Shown here in pieces: positions 26,704 to 35,047 of a stretch of 64,000 bases of DNA; positions within the stretch are counted from its first letter, which is position 1, and the number at the start of each line of letters is the position of its first letter. The notes below the pieces were generated by a model that saw nothing but the letters and a program-made list of their open reading frames with translations, did no database searches and was not told the origin of the DNA. Both the position numbers and the translations under genes were made by a program. The stretch covers positions 2,053,858 to 2,117,857 of the forward strand of contig NZ_AP014568.1 of the NCBI RefSeq assembly GCF_000828895.1. Reading direction: 5' to 3'. Origin of the DNA: Serpentinimonas raichei. Lineage in GTDB: Bacteria > Pseudomonadota > Gammaproteobacteria > Burkholderiales > Burkholderiaceae_C.

Positions 26704-27534
26704 ATGCCATGGAACGCCACGCTCGACTTGCGCTACCAGCGCCGCCACGAAACCACCACCGTGGCGCACAGGCATCTGGGGCCGTTGCGCATTTTTCACA
26801 GCCACTACCCGCAAGGGCCGGGCCTGTGCCACAACGTCTTGATCCATCCACCGGGTGGACTCGTGGGCGGCGACCGTCTGGATATTCGAATCCATGCCGA
26901 AGCCGATTGCCACGCTCTGCTGACCACCCCAGGAGCCACGCGCTTTTACCGCTCGCCAGGGCCAGTTGCCACGCAATCCGTCAGCATCCAACTCGAACCA
27001 GGGGCCAAGCTCGAATGGCTACCCATGGAAACCCTTGCCTACCCTGGCTGCAACGCCATCAACTCCTTGCGCGCCGAACTGGCACCCGATGCCCAACTGC
27101 TGGCATGGGAAGTCACGGCGCTGGGGCTGCCGGTCTCGGGCCAGCCCTTTGATACCGGCTGCCTGCAACAACGCATCGAAATCGTGGATTGCTGGCTCGA
27201 TCAGGGCCGGCTTGATGCCCTCGACAAGCGCCTGCTCGACTCGCCCTTGGGGCTGGCGGGTTTGCGCTGTCTGGGTACCTTGGTGCTGGCCAGCGGCAGC
27301 CCTTGGCCATTGCAGGCGCGCGAGGCGCTGCTGCAAGCCGTGCGGGAGACGCCCGCCCAAAGCCCTGCCGCACCCCACTCTGGCGCCACCTTCCCGCATG
27401 ACAGGGTGCTGGTGCTGCGGGCGCTGGGCCCGCTGGTAGAGCCGGTGATGCAAACCCTGAAAGCCGCTTGGCGCAGCGTGCGCACCAGCGCTTGGGGGGC
27501 GCAGGTGGCAGAGCCCCGCATCTGGCAGACCTGA
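26704..27534 (+). CDS. ureD: Urease accessory protein UreD
   Basis: Scaffold of the UreDFG complex that loads nickel into apo-urease. The 276-residue protein shows family blocks ILIHPPGGLVGGD-like (LIHPPGGLVGGDRLDI), TTPGATRFYRS, LEWLPMETLAYPGCNA and LDKRLLDSPLGLAGL. The ATG at 26704 gives MPWNATLDLRYQR; a TTG 69 bp upstream overlaps the sigma-54 promoter. It is separated from ureABC by the inverted urt block but has its own promoter, so it can be expressed independently. Confidence 0.95.
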   Translation: MPWNATLDLRYQRRHETTTVAHRHLGPLRIFHSHYPQGPGLCHNVLIHPPGGLVGGDRLDIRIHAEADCHALLTTPGATRFYRSPGPVATQSVSIQLEPGAKLEWLPMETLAYPGCNAINSLRAELAPDAQLLAWEVTALGLPVSGQPFDTGCLQQRIEIVDCWLDQGRLDALDKRLLDSPLGLAGLRCLGTLVLASGSPWPLQAREALLQAVRETPAQSPAAPHSGATFPHDRVLVLRALGPLVEPVMQTLKAAWRSVRTSAWGAQVAEPRIWQT

Positions 27535-27568
27535 GCCGGGCCGCCGAGGTCGGTGACGACTGGGCGCC

Positions 27569-28273
27569 TCAAATGGCCACCAATTTGCTGATGTTGGCCA
27601 TCTCCATTTCCTCTCCGCTGCCTTGGGCCACCACTTCACCGCGCTGCATCACCACAAATTGGCTGGCCAGCGCCGCAGCAAAATCGTAGTACTGCTCGAC
27701 CAGCAAGATTGCCATTGGCTGGCCGTCGAGTCCGTTTTTGGCCAAATGCTGCAGCACGCGGCCAATGTCTTTGATGATATTGGGCTGGATTCCTTCGGTG
27801 GGTTCGTCGAGCACCAGCAAGCCGGGCGCGGCAGCCAAGGCGCGGGCAATGGCCAATTGCTGCTGCTGCCCGCCCGACAGATCGCCCCCCCGACGCCCGC
27901 TCATTTGGGCCAACACCGGAAACAGCTCAAAAAGGACCGGCGGAATGGGTGTCTTGGCGCTTTTGGTTGCCAATCCCATGAGCAGGTTTTCCTGCACCGT
28001 CAGGCGGGAAAATATTTCTCGACCCTGCGGCACGTAACCAATACCCGCGCGGGCGCGTTGGTAGGGCGTGGCCTGCACCAGCGAATGGCCGTCGAATTCG
28101 ATGCGGCCACTGCGGATCGGCACCAAGCCCATGAGAGATTTGAGCAAAGTGGTCTTGCCGACTCCGTTGCGCCCCAGCACCACAGTGATCTCACCCCGGC
28201 GCGCCTGCAGGCTGACGCCGCGCAAAATATGCGCGCCGCTGTAATACTGGTGCAATTGCTCAATGATCAACAT
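27569..28273 (-). CDS. urtE: Urea ABC transporter ATP-binding protein UrtE
   Basis: One of two ATPases of the urea importer. The 234-residue protein has LivF-type length and motifs: Walker A GRNGVGKTTLLKSLMG, signature LSGGQQQQLAIARAL, Walker B LLVLDEPTEGIQPNII. The last phrase and the opening MLIIEQLHQYYSGAHILRGV are typical of UrtE. It is the last gene of urtABCDE and converges on ureD with a 34-bp gap. Confidence 0.95.
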   Translation of the reverse strand: MLIIEQLHQYYSGAHILRGVSLQARRGEITVVLGRNGVGKTTLLKSLMGLVPIRSGRIEFDGHSLVQATPYQRARAGIGYVPQGREIFSRLTVQENLLMGLATKSAKTPIPPVLFELFPVLAQMSGRRGGDLSGGQQQQLAIARALAAAPGLLVLDEPTEGIQPNIIKDIGRVLQHLAKNGLDGQPMAILLVEQYYDFAAALASQFVVMQRGEVVAQGSGEEMEMANISKLVAI

Positions 28274-28285
28274 GGCTGGCTTGCC

Positions 28286-29161
28286 TCATCGGCCCAGATA
28301 AACCTCGATTACGCGTTCATCGGCCTGCACTTCATCGAGCGTGCCCTCGGCCAGCAGCGCGCCCTCGCAAAGCACCGTGACTTTGGAGCAGATGGCGCGC
28401 ACAAAACCCATGTCATGCTCCACCACGATCAAGGAGTGATGCTGCTTGAGCTTAGACAACAACTCTGCCGTGCGCTCGGTTTCGGAATCGGTCATGCCGG
28501 CCACCGGCTCGTCGAGCAACAGCAACTTGGGCTCTTGCATCAGCAGCATGCCGATTTCGAGCCACTGTTTCTGCCCGTGGCTCAAAGAACCCGCCAATGC
28601 GTGGCATTGCTGGGTGAGCTCGATCGTGTGCAGCACCTGAGCCAAGCGATCCCGCTGCTCGGCTTTCAATTTGAAGCGCATGCTAGCCCAGACCCCCTTG
28701 TGGCAGGCCAAGGCCAGTTCGAGGTTTTCAAACACCGTCAGGTTCTCGAACACTGTGGGTTTCTGGAACTTGCGGCCTATGCCCATGGCGGCGATTTCGG
28801 GCTCGCTGTGGCGCAGCAAATCAATGGTGGAGCCGAAATAGACCGTCCCCGCATCGGGCCGGGTTTTGCCGGTTATCACGTCCATCAAGGTGGTCTTGCC
28901 CGCCCCATTGGGGCCGATGATGCAGCGCAGTTCGCCGGGCGCAATATCCAGACTGAGCTGGTTGAGCGCCCGGAACCCGTCAAAGCTCACCGTCACGTCT
29001 TCGAGGTAGAGAATGCGCCCGTGGCTGACGTCCACCATGCCCGCTTGCAGGGGGTGGGCATAGCCCGCTGCGCGACCGCCCGAGCCACCCGGCTCGGTCT
29101 GCGTTCTCGCTTGGGCGGCCTGTATGCGCTGTGCGCCCAGTTCGAGCAAATCGGGGCTCAA
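28286..29161 (-). CDS. urtD: Urea ABC transporter ATP-binding protein UrtD (TTG start)
   Basis: Second ATPase of the urea importer, LivG type. Motifs: Walker A GPNGAGKTTLMDVITGKTRP, the UrtD-specific GIGRKFQKPTVFENLTVFEN, signature LSHGQKQWLEIGMLLMQ, Walker B LLLLDEPVAGMTD. The TTG at 29161 is chosen as the start: AGGAGGG lies 7 nt upstream and the TTG overlaps the urtC stop (TTGA). It gives 291 residues with an N-terminal extension. The first ATG, at 29038, would give 250 residues but has no comparable ribosome-binding site. Confidence 0.9.
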   Translation of the reverse strand: MSPDLLELGAQRIQAAQARTQTEPGGSGGRAAGYAHPLQAGMVDVSHGRILYLEDVTVSFDGFRALNQLSLDIAPGELRCIIGPNGAGKTTLMDVITGKTRPDAGTVYFGSTIDLLRHSEPEIAAMGIGRKFQKPTVFENLTVFENLELALACHKGVWASMRFKLKAEQRDRLAQVLHTIELTQQCHALAGSLSHGQKQWLEIGMLLMQEPKLLLLDEPVAGMTDSETERTAELLSKLKQHHSLIVVEHDMGFVRAICSKVTVLCEGALLAEGTLDEVQADERVIEVYLGR

Positions 29162-30297
29162 GCGCGCACCCTCCTGAGCTTGCTCCAAGCCTGCTGCGCC
29201 AGGCCCGCCAGCCCGTTGGGCATGAACAGCGTCACCACGATAAACAAGGCACCCAAGAAAAAGAGCCAAAACTCGGGGAAACTCACGGTCAGTACGCTTT
29301 TGGCTCCGTTGACCACAAAAGCCCCCACGATCGGTCCTATCAGGCTGGCGCGGCCGCCGACAGCGGCCCAGATTGCCATCTCGATGCTGTTGGCAGGGCT
29401 CATTTCGCTGGGGTTGATGATCCCCACCTGCGGCACATAGAGCGCCCCCGCGACACCGCACATGGCGGCTGAAATGACCCAGATGCTGAGCTTGTAGGGC
29501 AAGGGGTTGTAGCCGCAAAACATGACACGGCTTTCGGCGTCGCGGATGGCATGCAAGACGCGGCCAAATTTTGACAGCAACAGCCAGCGTGCCAGCAGCA
29601 CAAAGGCCAGCAGCACGATACCTGAAATCGCAAACAAAATCACGCGCATTTCGGCTGTGGCCAGCGGAAAGCCCAAAATGCGCCGAAAGTCGGTAAACCC
29701 GTTGTTTCCGCCAAAACCGGTTTCGTTGCGAAAAAACAGCAGCATGGCGGCCAAAGTCAGGGCCTGGGTGATGATCGAAAAATACACGCCCGTGATGCGC
29801 GAGCGAAACGCCAGATAGCCAAACACAAACGCCAGCGCCCCCGGCACCAGCACGACCAACAGCAGCGTGGCCAGGAAACTGTCCGACAGCGCCCAATACC
29901 ACGGCAATTCGGTCCAGCCCAAAAACACCATGAAATCTGGCAGGGCGCTGCCGTAAACGCCATCGGCACCGATCTGGCGCATCAGGTGCATGCCCATTAC
30001 GTAACCGCCCAAAGCAAAAAACAGGCCGTGTCCGAGCGAGAGGATGCCGGCTTGGCCCCAGATCATGCCGATGGCCAATGCGCAAATGGCGTAGGTCAAG
30101 ATTTTGCCCAGCAGGCCCACCATAAAATCGCTCAAGTGCAGGGCATGGTCTGACGGCACCCACAAATTGAGCACCGGCACCACCACGCACACCAGCAGGG
30201 CAGCGCTCAGCAAAGCCGCCCAGCCGGCCCGGCCAAACAGGGGCTTGGAGGGCGGATGCAAGGGGCTGTATGCAGATGGGGGAGGCATGTCGGTCAT
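29158..30297 (-). CDS. urtC: Urea ABC transporter permease UrtC
   Basis: Inner-membrane permease of 379 residues, LivM type, with about ten hydrophobic segments. Visible blocks are GMIWGQAGILSLGHGLFFALGGYVMGMHLM, FRSRITGVYFSIITQALTLA, ETGFGGNNGFTDF and ISAAMCGVAGALYVPQVGIINPSEMSP, all characteristic of the urea-type branch. The ATG at 30297 gives MTDMPPPSAYS, 10 bp after the urtB stop; a start 36 bp upstream would overlap urtB. Its stop overlaps the urtD start. Confidence 0.94.
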   Translation of the reverse strand: MTDMPPPSAYSPLHPPSKPLFGRAGWAALLSAALLVCVVVPVLNLWVPSDHALHLSDFMVGLLGKILTYAICALAIGMIWGQAGILSLGHGLFFALGGYVMGMHLMRQIGADGVYGSALPDFMVFLGWTELPWYWALSDSFLATLLLVVLVPGALAFVFGYLAFRSRITGVYFSIITQALTLAAMLLFFRNETGFGGNNGFTDFRRILGFPLATAEMRVILFAISGIVLLAFVLLARWLLLSKFGRVLHAIRDAESRVMFCGYNPLPYKLSIWVISAAMCGVAGALYVPQVGIINPSEMSPANSIEMAIWAAVGGRASLIGPIVGAFVVNGAKSVLTVSFPEFWLFFLGALFIVVTLFMPNGLAGLAQQAWSKLRRVRA

Positions 30298-30307
30298 GGC
30301 GCTTGCC

Positions 30308-31930
30308 CTATGCAGAGCGGCCCTTGAGCGCAAAGAGTCCTTGGGGGCGCTTTTGGATGATCAGGATGATCAACACCAGCACGGCAATTTTGGCCAGCAC
30401 CGCACCGGCCCAACCTTCGATGAATTTATTGACCACCCCTACGCCAAGCGCGGCATAGACGGTTCCGGCCAATTGCCCCACCCCGCCCAGCACCACCACC
30501 ATGAAGGAGTCGATGATGTATTGCTGCCCCAAATCGGGCGCCACGTTGCCAACCTGGCTGACTGCCACGCCCGCCAGCCCGGCGATGCCGGAACCAAAGG
30601 CAAATGCCAGGGTGTCTATTCGTGCCGTGTTGACGCCCATGCAGGCCGCCATGGACCGGTTTTGCGTCACGCCTCGCACAAACAGACCCATGCGGGTGCG
30701 CCCGATGAACAGCGCCACCCCGATCACCACCGCAGCGGCAAATGCAATGATGAAAATTCGGTTCCACGGCAAGGTCAAGCCGCTCATCACTTCAATGCCG
30801 CCGCTCATCCATTGCGGGCTCACCACGGCCACGTTTTGCGCCCCAAAGGTGCTGCGCACCAATTGAATCAAGATCAGGCTCAGGCCCCAAGTCGCCAGCA
30901 AGGTCTCAAGCGGGCGCCCATAGAGCCAGCGAATCACGCCGCGCTCCATCAGCGCCCCCACCAGCGCGGACGCCATGAATGCAATCGGCAGGGCCGCGAG
31001 CAAATACCACTCGAACCAACCCGGCAAAAACTGCTGAAACAAGGCATGCACCACAAAGGTGGCGTAAGCGCCGATCATGATCAGCTCACCGTGCGCCATA
31101 TTGATGACGCCCAGCAGCCCGTAGGTGATGGCCAACCCAAGCGCCACCAGCAGCAAAATGGAGCCTAGGCTGATGCCTGCAAACACCTGACGCACCACCT
31201 CGGCCAGCGCCAGCGAACGGTCTATGGCTGCTACGGCCGTGCGCAAGGCCTGTTGCACCGCTGGGTCGCTCTCCCGCTCCAGTTGCTCGGCCAAGCGGTT
31301 GCGCACCAAGGGTTGCCCCAGTTCGGCCAAAACCTGTGCCGCCGCCAAGCGCTGCGGCGCGTCGCTGCTGCCAAGCCTAACCACGGCCTGCGCCTGCTCC
31401 AACACCAGCCGCGCCGGTGCCGCCAAGCGCTGCCCGTATGGGGGCGACAAGGCGCGCTCGATCTGTGCCGCCAGCACCGGATCGGGGCGCGTCAACTGGC
31501 TCTCGCGCAGCCGCTGCGCCGCCGCCTGCTGGCGCATGGGGTCGGGGTCGAACAGGTCCAGCACAGCCAGCGACTGCTCCAAGGCGTTGCGCAGCCGGTT
31601 GTTGAGCATCACCGCTACAGCCCCCGCACCGTCAACCGCCGCCCCGGTTGTGGCATCGATCCAGCGCCCGTTGTCCGCGATCAAAACCTGCTGCCCCTGC
31701 ACCTGCACCGCTTCGCGCGCCAGCGCCCGGATCAAATCGTGTGCGCGCTGACTATCTGATAACGCCAGCCGATGCAGCGCTTCAATGCGCGTCGCGGTGT
31801 CGCCCTCGGCCAAAGCCCAAGCGTCTTCGGGGCTTAGCGCATGCGCCGCAGCCGACCACAGCGCACCGAGCAACAGCAGGCACCAGCCTATGTGCTTTCT
31901 GAATGCAAACGGTGTGGGCGTGCCTGACAT
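30308..31930 (-). CDS. urtB: Urea ABC transporter permease UrtB
   Basis: Inner-membrane permease of 540 residues. It has a signal-like N-terminus, a long soluble helical domain of about 220 residues before the membrane part (a known feature of UrtB), then a LivH-type core: SLGSILLLVALGLAITYGLLGVINMAHGELIMIGAYATF, and later NRSMAACMGVNTARIDTLAFAFGSG. It follows urtA by 18 bp. Confidence 0.94.
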   Translation of the reverse strand: MSGTPTPFAFRKHIGWCLLLLGALWSAAAHALSPEDAWALAEGDTATRIEALHRLALSDSQRAHDLIRALAREAVQVQGQQVLIADNGRWIDATTGAAVDGAGAVAVMLNNRLRNALEQSLAVLDLFDPDPMRQQAAAQRLRESQLTRPDPVLAAQIERALSPPYGQRLAAPARLVLEQAQAVVRLGSSDAPQRLAAAQVLAELGQPLVRNRLAEQLERESDPAVQQALRTAVAAIDRSLALAEVVRQVFAGISLGSILLLVALGLAITYGLLGVINMAHGELIMIGAYATFVVHALFQQFLPGWFEWYLLAALPIAFMASALVGALMERGVIRWLYGRPLETLLATWGLSLILIQLVRSTFGAQNVAVVSPQWMSGGIEVMSGLTLPWNRIFIIAFAAAVVIGVALFIGRTRMGLFVRGVTQNRSMAACMGVNTARIDTLAFAFGSGIAGLAGVAVSQVGNVAPDLGQQYIIDSFMVVVLGGVGQLAGTVYAALGVGVVNKFIEGWAGAVLAKIAVLVLIILIIQKRPQGLFALKGRSA

Positions 31931-31948
31931 CGCGGATTCCGACTCGGG

Positions 31949-33235
31949 TCAGCGGGTGCGCTGCGGGGTCTCGGGGCGGCGGTCGTTGCCCTCGATGAAC
32001 GGGCTCCAAGGCTGTGCCCGCACCGTGGCGCGGGTGCGCCAGACCACGTTGAATTGCCCGTCGGCACGCACCTCACCAACGAAGACGGGCTTGTGCAGGT
32101 GGTGGTTGCGGTCGTCCATGCGCACCTGAAAACCGCTCGGGGCCTGAAAGGTCTGCCCGCGCATGGCCACACGCACCCGATCGACCTCGATCGAACGAGC
32201 CTGTTCCACCGCCTGCCGCCACATGTTGATGCCTATATAGGTGGCCTCCATCGGGTCGTTGGTGAGCGGGCGCTCACGGTGACCCGCGATATTGCGGGCG
32301 CGCGCAAAGGCCGTCCATTTGCGGATGAACTCGGCGTTGGCCGGGTTTTGCAGGCTCATGAAGTAGTTCCAAGCCGCCAAGTGCCCCACCAGCGGCCGGG
32401 TATCGACGCCGCGCAGCTCTTCTTCACCCACGCTAAAGGCCATCACCGGCACATCGGTGGCGCGCACGCCCTGATTGCCCAGCTCGCGGTAGAAAGGCAC
32501 GTTGGAGTCGCCGTTGATGGTGGAAATGACCGTGGTTTTGACTCCTTGGCCTGCAAACTGCCGGATGCGGGCAATAATGGTCTGGTAGTCGCTGTGCCCA
32601 AAGGGCGTGTATTCCTCCATGATGTCGGCGCTGCCCACACCCCTAGTGCGCAAAAATGCGCGCAGGATGCGGTTGGTGGTGCGCGGATACACGTAGTCGG
32701 TGCCCAACAACACGAAGCGCCGCGCCGCGCCACCGTCCGGGCTCATGAGGTACTCCACGGCAGGAATGGCCTGCTGGTTGGGTGCAGCACCGGTGTAGAA
32801 CACGTTCGGGCTCATTTCTTCGCCCTCGTATTGCACCGGGTAATACAGCAGCCCGTTGAGTTCTTCAAAAACCGGCAACACGGCCTTGCGACTCACCGAG
32901 GTCCAGCAACCAAACACGGCCGCCACCCGGTCTTGCGTCAGCAGTCGGCGCGCCAACTCCGCAAACAGCGGCCAATTGGAGGCGGGATCGACCACCACGG
33001 CCTCCAGCCTGCGGCCCAGCACCCCGCCGCGACCGTTGATTTCTTCGACCGCCATCAGCACGGTGTCTTTGAGCGCCGTCTCGGAAATGGCCATGGTGCC
33101 CGACAGGCTGTGCAGTACGCCGATTCGAATCGGCGCATTGGGGTTGGCAAGGGCTGCGCTGGCGCCCAGAGCGCCCACACTGCTGGCGGCCGCTGCGGCA
33201 GAAATTGCTTTCAAGGTGGTGCGTCGCTGCATCAT
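31949..33235 (-). CDS. urtA: Urea ABC transporter substrate-binding protein UrtA
   Basis: Periplasmic urea receptor of 428 residues. The N-terminus MMQRRTTLKAISAAAAAS is a twin-Arg-type leader, followed by IRIGVLHSLSGTMAISETALKD, VFGCWTSVSRKAVLPVFE, GLLYYPVQYEGEE and VYPRTTNRILRAFL, all typical of UrtA. It is the first gene of urtABCDE. The 161-bp region upstream contains a perfect 16-bp dyad but no convincing sigma-54 promoter. Confidence 0.95.
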   Translation of the reverse strand: MMQRRTTLKAISAAAAASSVGALGASAALANPNAPIRIGVLHSLSGTMAISETALKDTVLMAVEEINGRGGVLGRRLEAVVVDPASNWPLFAELARRLLTQDRVAAVFGCWTSVSRKAVLPVFEELNGLLYYPVQYEGEEMSPNVFYTGAAPNQQAIPAVEYLMSPDGGAARRFVLLGTDYVYPRTTNRILRAFLRTRGVGSADIMEEYTPFGHSDYQTIIARIRQFAGQGVKTTVISTINGDSNVPFYRELGNQGVRATDVPVMAFSVGEEELRGVDTRPLVGHLAAWNYFMSLQNPANAEFIRKWTAFARARNIAGHRERPLTNDPMEATYIGINMWRQAVEQARSIEVDRVRVAMRGQTFQAPSGFQVRMDDRNHHLHKPVFVGEVRADGQFNVVWRTRATVRAQPWSPFIEGNDRRPETPQRTR

Positions 33236-33345
33236 TCAAAACTCCGGTTTGCAAGCCAAACATTTACGGCGCGCCTGCGCTGGTAGCAAAGGCAGATGAG
33301 CCGTGACCGAGACTTCATGGTAGGCAAGCCAAGGGCTGCTGTCTG

Positions 33346-33361
33346 TACGCCAGATGGCGTA
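33346..33361. promoter_or_regulatory. Perfect 16-bp dyad upstream of urtA
   Basis: TACGCCAGATGGCGTA is an inverted repeat with 7-bp arms and a 2-bp centre, 111-126 bp upstream of the urtA start and just beyond the end of the LuxR-type regulator gene. There is no T-run, so it is not a terminator. It looks like an operator for a dimeric regulator; the adjacent LuxR-type protein is a candidate. Confidence 0.55.
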
Positions 33362-33396
33362 TGCAAATGGGGCTTGGGCTTGGACTGACCCACTTT

Positions 33397-34413
33397 TCAA
33401 TGCAGCAATGAACCCGCCTGTCCGCGCCCGCCGCGGCCAAAGGCCATGGCCGCTGCCGCGGTCCGGGTTTCCACACCCAGCTTGGCATACAGCCTCTCGG
33501 TGTGCTTTTTCACCGTGGCTGGGCTGGAGCCCAGAATGTCGCCAATGTCGCGGTTGGTCTTGCCTTGCGTAACCCAGTACAGCACCTCGGCCTCGCGCGC
33601 GGTCAGGCCAAAGCACTTACCCAGACTTTGCTGCGTCACTGCGATCGATTGCTCAGCCATCACCACCAACCAGCCATCGCTTCGCCCGGGCTCTGGCGGC
33701 TCACCCTGCCCGTCCAAGCTGCCATGCAGGCGCAAACTCAAGCGGGAGCCGCCCCGGTCCACATGCAGTTGCGCGGGCTCACCCAGCCGGCCTGGCGCTG
33801 CGTCAGCACCCTGCAAGCTTCTTTTCATCCATCGCAGCACCGGCTCGGGCACTATGGGGGGCCGCGTGCCAAAGTAGCGCCACAGCAGGTCTTGCGCCAA
33901 GGGGGTTTGCCAGAGCAGGCAGGCATCAGGCAGGCGGATGGTCAGGCTGGCGTAGCCGAAGGCGTCGAGTGCCGACAGCGCCTGCCGGTTCATCTGCGCC
34001 TGCTCCCGAGCGGCCCGCGCCGCCCGGCAGTGCACCTGCAAGCGCGCCAGCAAATCGGTCATGCGGGCCGGCATCAGCAAATGATCCCAAGCGCCGGCCC
34101 GGTACGCGCTGGCCACGCTGGCCTCGCTTTCGTCGTTGAGCAACAGCAGCACGGGCAGGTGGCTGGTGGCACTGGACTGCCTGAGCCAGCGCACCCAGTC
34201 GAGTCCGCTGGCATCGGGCCAGTCGGCCGCCAACACGATCGCATCCGGCTGTGTCTGCGCCGCCCGCTGCGGCACCGAGCTGCCGTCGTGAACGAGGTCC
34301 ACCTGATAGCCCGATTCTTCGAGCCCCTCCTGCATCGCTTGCAAGGGTTCGCAGGCAGGCGTGGCAAGCAGCAGCACGGGGGGGACACGGCGAGGGATGA
34401 TCGGTTCTGACAT
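33397..34413 (-). CDS. LuxR-family regulator with degenerate receiver domain
   Basis: A 338-residue protein with a receiver-like N-terminus (about 1-125), a middle region with no recognised domain, and a C-terminal LuxR helix-turn-helix from residue 270 (LTAREAEVLYWVTQGKTNRDIG). The receiver has lost its active site: the acidic pair aligns with Ala17-Thr18, the phospho-acceptor with Ala62 (VLAADWP), the switch Thr with Leu, and the Lys with Met114. It should not be phosphorylated. It lies between urtA and ureA, divergent from ureA, so control of urea genes is likely but not shown. Confidence 0.85.
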   Translation of the reverse strand: MSEPIIPRRVPPVLLLATPACEPLQAMQEGLEESGYQVDLVHDGSSVPQRAAQTQPDAIVLAADWPDASGLDWVRWLRQSSATSHLPVLLLLNDESEASVASAYRAGAWDHLLMPARMTDLLARLQVHCRAARAAREQAQMNRQALSALDAFGYASLTIRLPDACLLWQTPLAQDLLWRYFGTRPPIVPEPVLRWMKRSLQGADAAPGRLGEPAQLHVDRGGSRLSLRLHGSLDGQGEPPEPGRSDGWLVVMAEQSIAVTQQSLGKCFGLTAREAEVLYWVTQGKTNRDIGDILGSSPATVKKHTERLYAKLGVETRTAAAAMAFGRGGRGQAGSLLH

Positions 34414-34516
34414 AGCGGCTCCAGCAGAGGCGAATAGAATAGATCAATGCAAAAGTTGGGCCAAGGCCCGCCCGCACCGGCCCTGCGCCACGGCTTCGAG
34501 TCAATCGCCTTGGGCT

Positions 34517-34532
34517 TGGCATGCAGATTGCT
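34517..34532 (+). promoter_or_regulatory. Sigma-54-like promoter directly upstream of ureA
   Basis: TGGCATGCAGATTGCT matches TGGCAC-N5-TTGCT with one mismatch and correct spacing. The predicted start would be near 34543, one base before the ureA ATG, implying an almost leaderless message. The match may therefore be functional with unusual translation, or fortuitous. Confidence 0.55.
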
Positions 34533-34543
34533 AGGTATTGCGC

Positions 34544-34846
34544 ATGGAACTCTCACCGCGTGAAAAAGACAAGCTGCTGATCTTTACCGCTGCCCTGCTG
34601 GCCGAACGCCGCCGTGCGCGCGGGCTGGCGCTGAACTACCCGGAGGCGGTGGCGCTGATCTCGGCCGCCGTCATGGAAGGTGCCCGCGATGGCAAAACGG
34701 TGGCCGAATTGATGAGCGAAGGCCGCACCATTTTGGGGCGCTCCGACGTGATGGAGGGCGTGCCCGAGATGATTCCCGAGATTCAAATCGAAGCCACCTT
34801 CCCGGACGGCACCAAATTGGTGACCGTGCACCAACCCATCACTTGA
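34544..34846 (+). CDS. ureA: Urease gamma subunit UreA
   Basis: Structural subunit of the (UreABC)3 urease that hydrolyses urea to ammonia and carbamate. The 100-residue length and sequence ([62 protein letters not shown]) are those of the family. The ATG at 34544 is chosen over an ATG two codons upstream by family alignment. It begins the ureA-ureG run on the plus strand. Confidence 0.97.
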   Translation: MELSPREKDKLLIFTAALLAERRRARGLALNYPEAVALISAAVMEGARDGKTVAELMSEGRTILGRSDVMEGVPEMIPEIQIEATFPDGTKLVTVHQPIT

Positions 34847-34863
34847 TTGCAGGAGCGATACCG

Positions 34864-35037
34864 ATGAAAACCTTGCGCACCCCGCTGCTGCTGGCGGCCT
34901 GTATGCCCCTGACCCCAGCCTGGGCCCATGAAGGCCATGGGCTGAATGGTCCGCACTGGCATGCCTCCGACCTGTTCGGGCTGCTGGCCGCGGCCGCTGT
35001 CGTGGTGGTGGCAGCCCTCTGTTGCTTGCGCAAATGA
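34864..35037 (+). CDS. Small His-rich signal-peptide/membrane protein in the urease operon
   Basis: A 57-residue protein between ureA and ureB. It has a clear signal peptide ending PAWA, then [15 protein letters not shown] with four His in 15 residues, then a C-terminal hydrophobic helix ([19 protein letters not shown]) ending in RK. The predicted topology is a short metal-binding-like periplasmic segment tethered by one helix. It lies 17 bp after ureA and 10 bp before ureB in the same direction, so it is co-transcribed. A nickel-related role is plausible from the His residues and context but is inference only. Confidence 0.82.
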   Translation: MKTLRTPLLLAACMPLTPAWAHEGHGLNGPHWHASDLFGLLAAAAVVVVAALCCLRK

Positions 35038-35047
35038 AAGGGCCACG

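Noticed and set aside
33337..33352. Sigma-54-like element upstream of urtA on the minus strand
   Set aside because: TGGCGTACAGACAGCA has correct GG/GC spacing, but both halves match the consensus poorly, and it overlaps the perfect dyad, which explains the sequence better.
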